A stretch of 49,189 nt of DNA. Origin: Candidatus Burkholderia verschuerenii. GTDB taxonomy: Bacteria > Pseudomonadota > Gammaproteobacteria > Burkholderiales > Burkholderiaceae. Of this stretch, positions 19,030-29,516 are shown one piece after another. The stretch spans positions 1 to 49,189 of the forward strand of contig NZ_LFJJ01000013.1 in the NCBI RefSeq assembly GCF_001189365.1, written 5' to 3'. Both the position numbers and the translations under genes were made by a program. The notes under the pieces are model-generated. The model was not told the DNA's origin and did no database searches. It saw nothing but the letters and a program-made list of their open reading frames with translations. Numbering within the stretch: the stretch's first letter is position 1; each line of letters begins with the position of its first letter.

Positions 19030-19452
19030 GAGTTTTCTCGTTGTTCTTTGATATGCGCCAAGTATGCGCTTTTATCGGCCAGCCTAAAACATGGCGCAAA
19101 CGATTGGCGCAATTTGAATGTTTGAATTGATCAGCCGAATTCGATTAAAAACGCTTGGGAATTTTTTTCGACATGCTTGTCTCGTATGGAGAATGCGGTA
19201 TAAGCGTTAGCAAACAGTTTGCGCATGAAAATGCCTAAGCAATGATGTCGGCAGCTTTTACTGAATCGACGCATCGTGCGGAAAATTTCTGTGAGTACAT
19301 TAGTGACGACCCGATTTGGCGTTTAGCTGAAATATCAGATAATTAAACCATCAGACTGAAACGCGTTCATCAACACGGCGATTCGAACCTGGCGATACGC
19401 ACTTCAACCCGCACTTCGAGAACTTTCACCTCTGACGAATATCTGTCGAAAC
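19030..19452. promoter_or_regulatory. 423-bp divergent intergenic region with repeated GCGCAAAC elements
   Basis: There is no gene here. The sequence is markedly more AT-rich than its surroundings. TGGCGCAA occurs twice in direct orientation (19092-19099 and 19105-19112). A perfect dyad GCAAAC-A-GTTTGC lies at 19210-19222, and its right arm extends to GTTTGCGC, the complement of GCGCAAAC at 19094-19101. These are candidate activator or sigma-54-associated sites controlling the divergent regulator genes. I could not assign a clean -24/-12 promoter. Confidence 0.4.
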
Positions 19453-20426
19453 ATGGACACTGCCGAACCCATGACCCCGACCAGCCAGCCGCGCCTGTTG
19501 CTCGTGGACGACGATCCCGCGATGATTCGCATCGTCGGCGAAATGCTCGCCGAGTTCCCCGACCAGCGTTTCGCCACGAGCGGCGAGTCGGCCATTGCAC
19601 TGGCCCGCGAATCCATGCCCGATCTGATTCTCCTCGACGCCAACCTGCCGAACATGACCGGCTTCGACGTCTGCGAAGTCCTCAAACGCGACGCGAAGCT
19701 CGCCAACGTGCCCGTCATCTTCGTCACGAGCCACGATGCGCCCGCGCTCGAAGCCGACGCCTTCCGCATGGGCGCGTCCGACTATACGTGATCAAGCCGC
19801 TCGTCGCCGCGCGTCTGCAGGCGCGCGTGCGTGCGCAACTGCGGCCGCGTCAGCGCGTGCAGGACATCGCGGCGCGTCTGCAACACGGTGGCGGCGCGAC
19901 TATCGAGCCGCCGCAAGCCAGCACGCGCGTGCTTGCCATTCTCGATAAATCCACCGCCGACACGCATCACGACGCGCTCGAAGCCATCGGCGCGCTCGAT
20001 CTCGCGAGCGACTGCGCGAGCGCGCTGGTCACGGCGCGCGACACGCCGCCGGGCATCATCGTGCTCGACGCGCGTTGCTGCGCGGGCGATACCGGCGATG
20101 CCGTGCGCGCGCTACTCGCGGCGCATCCGCATGTGCCGGTCGTCGTGCTGGCCGATAACCGTGATATCGGCACGGAACGCGCCACGCTTGATGCCGGCGC
20201 GGCCGATATGATCGCGCATCCGGTGCGCTCGGCGATTTTGCAGGCGCGCATGCGTGCCGCGCTCGCCTCGGCGCTGCGCGCGGAAGAGGAGATTCGCGCG
20301 CTGCTCGATCCGTCGAAGCACGCGAGCGTGCATCCGTTTCCGAACGCGCGCGCTAGCGCGTCATTCGATCGACGCGGACGGCGCGCAGGCAATGCGCGCG
20401 CGTCCAGCGCGTTTCGCTTCGTATAG
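19453..20426 (+). pseudogene. two-receiver response regulator, frameshifted
   Basis: The first receiver domain (residues about 10-125) is canonical: LLLVDDDPAMIR, acceptor Asp in LILLDANLPNMTGF, VIFVTSHD, and Lys in YVIKPL. The frame changes inside the last motif near 19783-19787, where an extra TA unit gives ACTATACGTG instead of the expected TAC-GTG. The second half (to about 270) resembles a receiver but lacks the N-terminal acidic pair and has AHPVR in place of the conserved KP, so it is a degenerate receiver. There is no DNA-binding domain. The last 22 codons overlap the convergent cyclase gene by 66 bp and look like antisense read-through. Confidence 0.75.
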
Positions 20427-21312
20427 CGCCAGGTCGGCGGCCTTGAGCAGATCGGTGGGCGAGGCGTCGGCGGCGGCCGCGTGCAGGGCCGCCACGCCGA
20501 CCGAAATCGTCACGTGCGGATCGACGCCGGACGGCAGATGTTCGATCGCGAGCGCGCGCACCTGATCGACCATGCGTTGCGCGATCGACTGCGCGCCCGA
20601 CAAATCGGTATTCGGCAAAAGGCACGCGAATTCTTCGCCGCCATAACACGCGACCTTGTCGTAAGGGCAGCGCAAGGCTTGCACGAGCGCCTTCGCAATC
20701 GACTTGAGGCACGCGTCGCCGGCCTGATGGCCGTATTGATCGTTGAAGCGCTTGAAGTAATCGACATCGACCAGCAAGAGCGCGAGCGACGCGCCTTCGC
20801 GCGCGCAATGCCGCCAGTCGGCATACAGGTCTTCGTCGAACTTGCGGCGATTCGCGACGCCGGTCAGGCCGTCGAGCAGCGCATTGGCACGCAGCATGTC
20901 GCCTTGCAGCTTGAGCGTCAGATGCGTGCGCACCCGCGCGCGCGATGACCGGATTGATCGGCTTGCTCAGAAAATCCACCGCGCCGAGTTCGAGCGCCTG
21001 CACCTCGTCGTCTTCGCGATCCTGCGCCGTGATGAAAATCACCGGCACATCGCTTGTCAGCGGATCGGCCTTGAGACGGCGGCAGACCTCGTGGCCGTCG
21101 AGATCGTCCATCACGACATCGAGCAGGATGAGATCGGGCGATTCCGCCTGCGCGATCTGCACGGCCTGCGCGCCGGTGGTCGCCATGAACACGTCGCACT
21201 CGTGGCGGAACAGCTCGTACAGCACGCGAATATTCACCGGCTGGTCATCGGCGATCAGCAGCTTGGGCCGACGATTCGCATGCAGTAGCCAGCTTTGCAG
21301 CAGCGCTTCCAT
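20361..21312 (-). pseudogene. PleD-like response regulator with GGDEF diguanylate cyclase domain, frameshifted
   Basis: The N-terminal receiver (LLIADDQPVNIRVLYEL, acceptor Asp in LILLDVVMDDLDGHE, Lys in FLSKPINP) is followed by a GGDEF domain (DGLTGVANRRKFDEDL, LLVDVDYFKRFNDQYGHQAGD, signature YGGEEFACLL) that should make c-di-GMP. The frame changes near 20935-20945 in a GC-rich run, between the receiver and the linker RTHLTLKLQGDML. The ATG at 21312 lies 2 bp after the stop of the hybrid kinase gene, so the two form an operon and probably a phosphorelay. A long open frame that seems to fuse this receiver to the kinase is an artefact of the kinase's own frameshift. Confidence 0.85.
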
Positions 21313-21314
21313 GA

Positions 21315-24300
21315 TCAGGCTTGCTCCAGCAGTTCCCGCGCGATGGCGGACGCACGCGGGAAATCCAGCGCCCGAACGCGTGCGAGGAAGCGTTCGAAGT
21401 CGGCGCGATGCGTGTCCGGCGTATGCGGCGATAGATTCTCTGACAACGCAATCGCTTGCAGGTTCGATGAGTCGAGCAGCGTGACGATCGCATGAAGCCG
21501 GTCGCGCCAGGCGTCGTCGGCGATCGGCTCGACATAGGCGGGCTCGCGCGATGCGGGCTTTGCGTGCGCGAACGCATTCGTCAGACGCTCGGCGCTGGCC
21601 GCCAGCAGCCGCTGCATGCGCGGCACGTTTTCCGCGACGGACGCGAGCGTGCGGGCGGTGTCGCCGGTATCGAGCAGATCGCGTTCGAGCTTGCTGGCAA
21701 GCTTGGCCAGCACGGTTGCGCCCACGGTGCCCGCCGTGCCTTTCACGCCGTGCAGCACGGAGGCCGCGCCGGAAACATCGCGGGCCGGCCGCGAGCAGGG
21801 CGGCGAGGCGCGTCAGCTGCTTCTCGGTCTGCGCGCCGAAGCCGTCCAGCGAGCTGCGAATCAGATCGACATTGCCGCCGAAGCGCGTGACGATCGAATC
21901 GTAAGGCTCGGTGAGCGTGTCGTCGTCCTGACTCTGCGATGCGGCATCGGCCGGTTCGTCCTGCACGGTGTCGAGCCCGACCTGCTGACGCAGCACCGCC
22001 ACCAGCCGTTCGACGTCGATCGGCTTGCCGACGTGATCGTTCATGCCCGCGTCGAGACAGGTATCGCGATCCGCGTTCGATGCGTTGGCCGTCATCGCGA
22101 CGATCGGCAGCGTATCGAAGCGGCCGTCGGCACGAATCAGGCGCGTCGCTTCGAGGCCGTCGAGATCGGGCATCTGCACGTCCATCAGCACGACATCGAA
22201 GCGCGTATCGCCCATCAGCACCGCTTCGATGCCTTCGCGGCCGCTTTCGGCGAGCGTGACCTTGGCGCCTTCCGCACGCAGCAAGCCTTCCGCGACCTGA
22301 CGATTGAGCGCGTTGTCTTCGACGACGAGCACGTCGAGCCCGCGCAGACGGCGCGATTTCGCATGACGCGGCGCGAGCGCTTCGGCCGGCGCATGCACGT
22401 CGCGCGACATCGCGGTGCGGATCGCCGACATCAGTTGCTTCGGCGTGACCGGTTTAGTCAGGAATCCTACGAATGGCGCGACGCCGCTGTCCTGCGTTTC
22501 CTGCAGCACTTCCCGGCCGAACGCGGTGACGAGCAGCACGCGCGGCGGCTCGGCGTAACCGCGCATCGTGTTGATGAGTTTGGCCGCGTTTAGACCGTCG
22601 AGGTCGGGCATGCGCCAGTCGAGCCGCGCGATGTCGTAAGGCGTCTCGCCGCGCATGGCATCGCCGATGCGTTCCACCGCGTCGATACCGCAGGTCACGA
22701 GATCCGCTTGCCAGCCGAGCGATCGCACCGTGCGCGACAGAATCTCGCCCGCCATGAGGTTGTCGTCCGCGATCAGGATGCGCACCGGACGCGCGAGCAG
22801 ATCGTCGGCATCGCGCGGTTCGACGGCATCGTGCTGCACGCCGAGCGGAATGTCGAACCAGAAGCGGCTGCCTTCGTTCACGCGGCTTTCCACGTCGAGG
22901 CAACCGCCCATCATCGTGACGAGCCGCTTGCAGATGACGAGCCCGAGACCCGAGCCGCCGAAGCGCCGCGTGGTCGATGCTTCCGCTTGCGTGAAGTCTT
23001 CGAAAATACGCTGCAACTGCGTTTCGCTGATGCCGATACCGCTGTCCGACACCGCGACGCGCACCTGCACCTGGTCGTCCGCGCCATGCAGCAGATGCAT
23101 GCTCACGACCACTTGTCCCGCCGAGGTGAACTTGAGCGCGTTGCCCGCGAGATTGATCAGCACCTGTTGCAGGCGGAAGCCGTCGCCGATCAGCGTGCGC
23201 GGCAGTTCCGGGTCGAGGTCGAACAGCACTTCGACATCCTTCGTCCCCTGATTGCCGGAGAGCACGACGCCGAGTTCTTCCATCAGGTTTTCGGGCTGGA
23301 ACGGATGGCTGTCGAGTTGCAGTTTGCCCGCTTCGATCTTCGAATAATCGAGGATGTCGTTGAGCAGGTTCAACAGCGATTTCGCGGCGGTTTCCGCCTT
23401 GCTCACATAGTCCTGCTGACGGCGATTGAGCGTCGTTAGTTGCACGAGATGCAGCATGCCGAGCACCGCGTTCATCGGCGTGCGGATTTCGTGGCTCATG
23501 TTGGCGAGGAAGGACGACTTCGCGGCGCTCGCGGCATCGGCCTGTTCCTTCGCTTCGCGCAGCGCGCTTTCGAGTTCGTATTGCGCGGTGATGTCGTAGT
23601 TCACGCCGGTCATGGCAATCGGCGCGCCATAGGCATCGCGCTGAATGTGCAGGCCGGTCTGGATACGGCGCTCGGTGTCGTCGGGCAGCACGATGCGAAA
23701 CGGCGGCATGTCGCGCAGCTTGCCTTCGAGGCGGCCTGCAGACGCGTGTTCATCGCTTCGCGATCGGCGGGATGCAGACGCGTGCGCCAGTGTTCGATAT
23801 TCAGCCCGTTATCGAGCAACTCGCGCGGATACTGATAAATCTCGAACATGCGCGCGTTCCAGTGCAGCCGGCCCGATGCGAGATCCCACGACCAGATGCC
23901 GATTTCGGCGATATCGGCGGCGAGCAGCAGTTGATCGCGCGCGTCGGCCAGATCGCTGCGTTCCTTCTTCTGACGCGAGATATCCGTGATGACGGAGACG
24001 AAATGCGGCGCGCCGTCCACGCGCATCGCGCCGGTCGAGACATGCGCGGGGAACGAGGTGCCGTCCTTGCGCAAGCCAGCGAGTTCGCATTCGGCATTGG
24101 GCATGCCGACGCCCGTCATGAACTGCTTGATATATTCGTTGTACGAATCGAGTTGTACCGGTGGCACGAGAATGCGGATGTTCTGTCCGATCACTTCGCT
24201 CGCCGCATAGCCGAACACGCGCTCGCCCGCATTGTTGAACGAGCGGATCGCGCCGCGCTCGTTCACGGTGATGATCGGATTGATAGCCGTATCGAGCACC

Positions 24301-25293
24301 GTGCGCGTGGTCAGCAGGCTGCGCGTGAGCGCCTGTTCCACCTTGCCGCGCGAGGTCGTCTGACGCACCAGCGTGGAGCCGAAGAAGCCGATCACCAGCG
24401 CCAGCATGGCGGTCACGCCCGCATGCCAGAGCGTGTCGTGCCACCACGGCCACAGGCCTTCGTCGCGCGAGAGGGCGGCCGTCACGAACAGCGGATAGTC
24501 CTCCAGTTCGCGATAGCTGTTGATGCGCGTAATGCCGTCCTGCGCCGAGTTGATCGTAAAGTTGCCCGCCGCGGGCCGCGGGCCGCGCGGCGTGCGTGCG
24601 GTACATCGTCGTATCGACCACGCTCTTGCCGACGAAACGATCGTCGAACGGACGGCGCACGATCATCAGGCCGCTGTTGCTGACGAGCGCCGCCGCGCCG
24701 TTCTTGCCGAGGTCGAGGCTCTCGTAGAAGCGCGAGAAGAACGATACGTCGATAGTCGCGAGCGCGACGCCCGCGAAGCTGCCATCGGGCGCGTCGATGC
24801 GGCGCGAGATCGGCACGATCCATTTGCCGGTCGAACGGCTGCGCACCGGCGGGCCGATATGCGCGTTCTGATCCGTATGCGTCAGGTGATACTGAAAGTA
24901 TTCGCGGTCCGAGTTGTTGTAGCGCGTATCGAGCGTGGGCTGCGAGTTGACGATCCACTGGCCCGTCTTGTCGTAGATGAACAGGCCGTTGAGTTGCGGC
25001 AGTTGCGCGCAACGCTCCACCAGCGAGCGATGCATGCGCTCGATCGTGGCGGGCCCGAGGCCGTCCTGTTCGACGCGTTCCACCATGCCGATCAGCGTGG
25101 TGTCGGCTTCCTTGAAGGTGTCGTTCGCGTGCTGCGACATCGCGCGCGCGAGATTCGACGTCGCCGTCGTCATCTCGTGGATCTGCACATGGCGCGCGGC
25201 GATGCTGCGCCAGACGTCGGTGCCGATCAACAGCACGCATACGATGATGATGAAGCTCGTCAGCCTGAAAGTGAGCGAATGGCGAGTGGCCAA
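21315..25293 (-). pseudogene. membrane hybrid sensor kinase (Cache-PAS-PAS-HisKA-HATPase-REC-REC-Hpt), three frameshifts
   Basis: The restored protein is about 1325 residues. A TM helix near the start (FIIIVCVLLIG) and a second near 270 (AMLALVIGFFG) enclose a periplasmic Cache-like sensor (IYDKTGQWIVNSQP, STGKWIVPISRRI). Then come two PAS units, HisKA (FLANMSHEIRTPMNAVLG), HATPase (NLAGNALKFTSAG, DSGIGIS, GGSGLGLVI), two receivers (ILIADDNLMAGE and LVVEDNALNRQ, acceptor in VVLMDVQMPDLDG) and an Hpt domain (LHGVKGTAGTVGA). The frame changes near 24570-24580, 23732 and 21780. TTG 25293 was taken as start because GGAGAA lies 6 bases upstream. It is operonic with the PleD-like cyclase that follows. 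Confidence 0.85.
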
Positions 25294-25531
25294 ACCGGGT
25301 TCTCCGAATACCGATGTCGCAAGACGCAAACCGGGGTTCTATAGCGAACGCTGCCGTATCTTATCGCGCCATTCGGAGAGACCGTTTGAGGGCGGGCCTG
25401 GCGTGTACGGGGTTTTGCGTGGTGATCAAGACGCTTTAACGGCTATGGCGTCCCAAAACTTGATAGAGCTGATAAGGAAATTTTTTCGGGGTTTTCCCGC
25501 GCGACTCGGCCGGTTCGGTTGTTTTGTCTGA

Positions 25532-26161
25532 TCATTGACTGACCGCTGCAGCTTGCCGCGCGACGAGCCGCCCGCGAAACCAGAATGTCCACGCGACCAG
25601 TCCGCCGTAGATCGTATAGCTGATGATCGGCGACACCACCAGATAGCGCTCGATCGGCCAGTTCCACGCGAACCATACGCGCAGCAGCATCTCCAGCGTG
25701 AGACCGATGCCCCAGACGAGCGTCATGAGCCTGAGCGACGCGCGCAGCGATGCGCTGTCGCGCCAGTACGCCTCGAAATGCGCCGCGCCGCCCGCGTGTT
25801 CGCGCGTGACCGTGGCGCGCGCCAGATAGAAGATCAGCGGCCGCTCGAAGTACATCGACGCGAGAAAGACGATGCCCGTCGCGCCCGCCGCGAGCGATTC
25901 GCGCAGCAGCAACACGCGCGGACTGCCGCCGAGCGCGAGCGTCACGATGGATAGCGCGATGCCGAACAGCACCAGAGCGGAGAGCGCGTCGATGCGTCGC
26001 GAACGGATGAATTCGATGAGACTCCACGCCAGCGGCGGCGGCGCCGATGCGTACAGCGCGCCGACTTCGCCCCAATGCGGCAGCGCGAGTCGGTAAGCGA
26101 GCCACGGCAGCAGCAGATTCGCGGCGAGTTCGAGCAGGAGGCCTGGCTTGATCTTTTTCAT
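25532..26161 (-). CDS. VC0807-type integral membrane protein
   Basis: This 209-residue membrane protein has about six hydrophobic stretches (LLLELAANLLLPWLAY, LSALVLFGIALSIVTLAL, GATGIVFLASMYFERPLIFY, LMTLVWGIGLTLEMLLR, YLVVSPIISYTIYGGLVAW). It matches my recollection of the VC0807 family of uncharacterised membrane proteins. The family has no established function. It stands alone; the 25330-25531 gap after it on the kinase side shows nothing I can name. Confidence 0.7.
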   Translation of the reverse strand: MKKIKPGLLLELAANLLLPWLAYRLALPHWGEVGALYASAPPPLAWSLIEFIRSRRIDALSALVLFGIALSIVTLALGGSPRVLLLRESLAAGATGIVFLASMYFERPLIFYLARATVTREHAGGAAHFEAYWRDSASLRASLRLMTLVWGIGLTLEMLLRVWFAWNWPIERYLVVSPIISYTIYGGLVAWTFWFRGRLVARQAAAVSQ

Positions 26162-26224
26162 GGACTCACGGCGGGCGGGGCGTGAGTGCCAAGTATACGC
26201 AATGAAAGTGACCTTTCTAAAGCG

Positions 26225-26893
26225 CTATCCCTTCATCGCGCGCTCGACCGCCGCTTCGACCCACGAACGATCGAGCCGGCCCTCTGCGATCGCGCTCAGC
26301 GCCTGCGCTTCCTTCTGCTCCTGAAGCCGCGCACGCTCGATCACATCGTCCGCGTCCTGCGGCGCGATGGCGATCACGCCGTCTTCATCGCCCACGATGA
26401 TGTCGCCCGGATGCACCACCATGCCGCCGACCGTCACCGGCACGTTGATTTCGCCGGGCCCGTTTTTATACGGCCCGCGATGCGTGACGCCGCGCGCATA
26501 CACCGGAAAATCCCGCGCGCGCAGGGCGGCGACATCGCGGATCGCGCCGTCGATCACGAGCGCGGCCACGCCGATGCTTTCCGCGTAGCTCGCCATGATG
26601 TCGCCCATCAGCGCCTGATTCAGATCGCCGCCGCCGTCGATCACCAGTACGTCGCCGGGACGGCAGAAGTCGAATACGCGATGGATCATCAGGTTGTCGC
26701 CGGGACGCGTGTGCACCGTCACGGCCGTGCCCGCAAACGCGCGCGGCCGATGATAAGGCGTAAGGCCGACCGTGCCGCAGGCGCGCGCCATGTTGTCGCT
26801 CAATAGCGAGACCGCGAGCGATTTAAGCGCGGCGACGATTTGCGCATCGGCTTGCGGAGCGGATTCGTTTTGCCGCCATCCGACAGTGCTCAT
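26225..26893 (-). CDS. ligK: 4-carboxy-4-hydroxy-2-oxoadipate aldolase / oxaloacetate decarboxylase (RraA family)
   Basis: This 222-residue RraA-fold protein has the features of class II pyruvate aldolases of the gallate and protocatechuate 4,5-cleavage pathways: GDNLMIHRVFDFCRPGDVLV, GGDLNQALMGDIMASYA, the conserved Arg-Asp in VIDGAIRD, and VTVGGMVVHPGDII with GDEDGVIAI. It splits 4-carboxy-4-hydroxy-2-oxoadipate to pyruvate and oxaloacetate and is also called galC. ATG 26893 has AAGGAG 8 bases upstream and overlaps the ligJ stop (ATGA), so the two are translationally coupled. The frame is intact. Confidence 0.85.
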   Translation of the reverse strand: MSTVGWRQNESAPQADAQIVAALKSLAVSLLSDNMARACGTVGLTPYHRPRAFAGTAVTVHTRPGDNLMIHRVFDFCRPGDVLVIDGGGDLNQALMGDIMASYAESIGVAALVIDGAIRDVAALRARDFPVYARGVTHRGPYKNGPGEINVPVTVGGMVVHPGDIIVGDEDGVIAIAPQDADDVIERARLQEQKEAQALSAIAEGRLDRSWVEAAVERAMKG

Positions 26894-27916
26894 GACGTGA
26901 CTCCTTGTCGTTCGAGTTGAGTATTCAGTCGTCCGTACACGGCGTGCGCGTTGTGCTCGAAGATACGGCGGCGGTCTTCGTCCGCGAGCCATTCGATACC
27001 GTCGATATAGCGGCGCGTGTCGTCGTAGTGATGTCCCGTGTCCGGATCGATGCCTTGCACCGCGCCGATGGTCTCCGATGCGAACAGGATGTTCTTTGCC
27101 GGAATGACCTTGGCGAGCAGTTCCGCCCGGCTGGTGATAGACGCAGGTATCGAAAAACACGTTGTCGAGCAGATGTTCCTTGAGCGGCGGTTGCTTCATG
27201 TCCTGCGCGAGCCCGCGATAGCGTCCCCAGTGATACGGCACCGCGCCGCCGCCATGCGGGATGATGAACTTGAGCGTCGGAAAATCCTTGAAGAGATTGC
27301 CCGCGAGCAGTTGCATGAACACCGACGTGTCTCCGTTGATGTAATGCGCGCCCGTCGCATGAAAGTTAGGATTGCATGACGATGAGACGTGAATCATCGC
27401 GGGCACGTCGAGTTCGACGAGCGCTTCGTAGAGCGGATACCAGTGCTTGTCCGTCATCGGCGGGCCGGACCAGTGGCCGCCCGACGGATCGGGATTCAGA
27501 TTGCAGCCGATAAAGCCGAGTTCGTTGACACAGCGCTTCAACTCCGCGATGCAGTTCGACGGATAGACGCCCGGCGCTTGCGGCAACTGGCACACGCCGA
27601 CGAAATGCGTCGGAAACAGCGACACCACGCGATGAATCAGGTCGTTGCATTCAGCCAACCACAGCGCGTTGGCGTTCGCATCGCCGAGATGATGTCCCAT
27701 GCCGGCCGCGCGCGGCGAGAAGATCGTCAGGTCGATGCCGCGCCCGCCTTGCACGCGCAATTGTCCGCTTTCGATGGTCTCGCGGATCTGGTCGTCGCTG
27801 ATAGATGGACGCGGTGGCACCGGCGTGCCGTCCTTCAGTGCCGCGATCTGTTGCGTTCTCCAGGCTTCGTGTTCCTTGGGCGAAGTCGTGTAATGGCAGT
27901 GACAGTCAATGATCAT
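26890..27916 (-). pseudogene. ligJ: 4-oxalomesaconate hydratase (amidohydrolase family), frameshifted
   Basis: The protein begins MIIDCHCHYTTSP, like LigJ-type 4-oxalomesaconate hydratases, with the metal-binding HxH. It continues with FSPRAAGMGHH, GCNLNPDPSGGHWSGPPM, MIHVSSSCNPN and FIIPHGGGAVPYHWGRYRG. The frame must change near 27122-27128 (two bases missing or one extra after YHQPG). Only then does the C-terminal part appear (AKNILFASETIGAVQG, DTGHHYDDTRRYIDG, IFEHNAHAVYGRL), ending at TGA 26890-26892 inside the ligK start. Without restoration the frame runs on into ligK and makes an artificial fusion. The restored length, about 342 residues, fits the family. Confidence 0.85.
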
Positions 27917-27930
27917 GATGTGATTCGCGT

Positions 27931-27946
27931 GATGATGATGATGATG
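27931..27946 (+). repeat. short GAT trinucleotide repeat
   Basis: (GAT)5 followed by G lies between the stop of the MFS transporter gene and the start of ligJ. It is not coding. It could vary in length and alter spacing to the ligJ start, but nothing here shows that. Confidence 0.6.
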
Positions 27947-27947
27947 G

Positions 27948-29303
27948 TCAGAGCGAATGCGCGGTGTTGCCGCGTTCTTCGTTGCCGGTGGTTTCGTCGT
28001 CGGGAGGACGCACGCGCATCACCAGCGCGATGATCGTCGCGATAACGAGGAACGCGGCGATGGTCACGAGCGCGAGCTTGAAGTTGCCGGTCGCGTTGCG
28101 CACCAGCCCGATGCTCCACGGGCCGACCAGTCCGCCGAACTGCGCGATGGTGTTGATAAGCGCGATGGTCGCCGCGCCCGCCGCACCCGTACGGAACGAT
28201 GCCGCCAGACTCCAGAACAGCGGATTGCCCGCATAGATGAACAACCCCGTCGCGCACAGCAGCAGATACGCGACGACCGGCGAGGGCGCATACGCGCTCG
28301 CGGTGATCGCTACAGCGCTCATGCCGTAGACGAAGGCGAGATGCTTCTTGCGATCGCCGGTGCGGTCCGAACTGCGGCTGATGAGAAACGTGCCGAGCAC
28401 GCCGAGCAAAGGCGGCGCGGCGGACAGAAAGCCGACTTCGATATTGCTCAGGTATCCAATGCTTTTGACGATCTGCGGCAACCACAGAAACAATCCGTAG
28501 ATGCCGACCAGCGCGCAGCCGAACAGGCACGCGAGACTCCATACGCGGATATCGCCCGCCACGCGCCAGATCGATACATGTGCCGTGCCCAGCGCGTTGC
28601 GTTCCGCGTCGAGCGTGCTTTCGAGCCATTGCTTTTCGGCGTCGGTGAGCCAGTCGGCGTCGGCGGGACGCTCCTGCATCACGCGCAAAGTGAGCAGGCC
28701 GAGCAGGATCGCGGGCACGCCTTCGCAGATGAACATCCATTGCCATCCCGCGAGACCGAATGCGCCGTCGGCGTAGGTCATCAGCGTGGTCGACAGCGGA
28801 CCGCCGAGCACCGCCGAGAACGATCCCGCGATGATGTAGCCGCCCACCGCGCGCGCCCGATAGCGCTCGGGAAACCACTTGGTCAGATACACCGCGACGC
28901 CCGGCAGAAAGCCCGCTTCCATCACGCCGAGCAGAAAGCGCACGGCATAGAAGCTCGTGTCGTTGCGCACGAATGCCGTGGCCGCCGCCACCGCGCCCCA
29001 TGTAATGAGAATTCGCGCGAGCCAGCGTCGCGCGCCCACGCGATGCAACAACAGATTGCTCGGCACTTCGAGCAGCATGTAGCCGACGAAGAACACGCTG
29101 CCCGCGAAGCCGAACACGGCGGGGCTGAAGTTCAGCGCGTGATTCATGTCGAGCGCTGCAAAGCCTATGTTGATGCGATCGAGGTAGTTGAAGAACATCA
29201 TCGCGAACAAGAGCGGCATGGTGCGGTACACCTTGCGCATGGTCGCGGCTTCGCTCTCGGGTGTCACCGCGATAGGCGGCGCGGGCCGGGTTTGCTCGAT
29301 CAT
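27948..29303 (-). CDS. MFS transporter of the anion:cation symporter family, probably aromatic acid uptake
   Basis: This 451-residue protein has twelve likely membrane helices. The N-terminal region has the ACS-family pattern FNYLDRINIGFAALDMN and GYMLLEVPSNLLLHRVGARRW, with RFLLGVMEAGFLPG and WFPERYRARAVGGY in the middle loop region. The family imports organic anions such as phthalate, gallate-type aromatics or hexuronates. It lies 31 bp upstream of ligJ on the same strand, so import of a gallate or protocatechuate-pathway substrate is likely. GGGAGA precedes ATG 29303. The frame is intact. Confidence 0.85.
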   Translation of the reverse strand: MIEQTRPAPPIAVTPESEAATMRKVYRTMPLLFAMMFFNYLDRINIGFAALDMNHALNFSPAVFGFAGSVFFVGYMLLEVPSNLLLHRVGARRWLARILITWGAVAAATAFVRNDTSFYAVRFLLGVMEAGFLPGVAVYLTKWFPERYRARAVGGYIIAGSFSAVLGGPLSTTLMTYADGAFGLAGWQWMFICEGVPAILLGLLTLRVMQERPADADWLTDAEKQWLESTLDAERNALGTAHVSIWRVAGDIRVWSLACLFGCALVGIYGLFLWLPQIVKSIGYLSNIEVGFLSAAPPLLGVLGTFLISRSSDRTGDRKKHLAFVYGMSAVAITASAYAPSPVVAYLLLCATGLFIYAGNPLFWSLAASFRTGAAGAATIALINTIAQFGGLVGPWSIGLVRNATGNFKLALVTIAAFLVIATIIALVMRVRPPDDETTGNEERGNTAHSL

Positions 29304-29516
29304 GATCGTCTCCCTGCGCTCGCTCGATGCAAGCGTCTGTGAATGTCCCGTCGCGCGCGCGTAAGCGATGACGAGCCGCGCGTCGTCGGCGGGGAACGAA
29401 CATGATAAGGACGCGCGTGCGCAAACGTCCAAGAGCGATTGCGTATGCTTCTATGCGTTTTTGCTTATAGCGCCGCAATCATGGGGCGCAGCATTGCAAA
29501 GCGCTTTCAAAAGCGC

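Noticed and set aside
19081..19120. A sigma-54 -24/-12 promoter in the gap upstream of the VpsR-like gene
   Set aside because: TGGC and TTGC-like words are present but not at the required spacing with conserved GG and GC.
20353..23709. A 1118-codon open frame that seems to fuse a hybrid kinase to a receiver protein
   Set aside because: The Hpt domain and a normal stop appear in another frame at 21315, and the next gene has its own ATG at 21312. The fusion comes from the kinase's frame change near 21780.
26225..27916. An apparent ligJ-ligK fusion protein
   Set aside because: The ligJ C-terminal motifs are in another frame and end at an ATGA overlap with a ribosome site for ligK. The fusion is a by-product of the ligJ frameshift.
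27931..27946. GAT repeat as a CRISPR or phase-variation tract
   Set aside because: It is only five units, lies outside coding sequence, and has no spacer structure. No CRISPR array was seen anywhere in the window.
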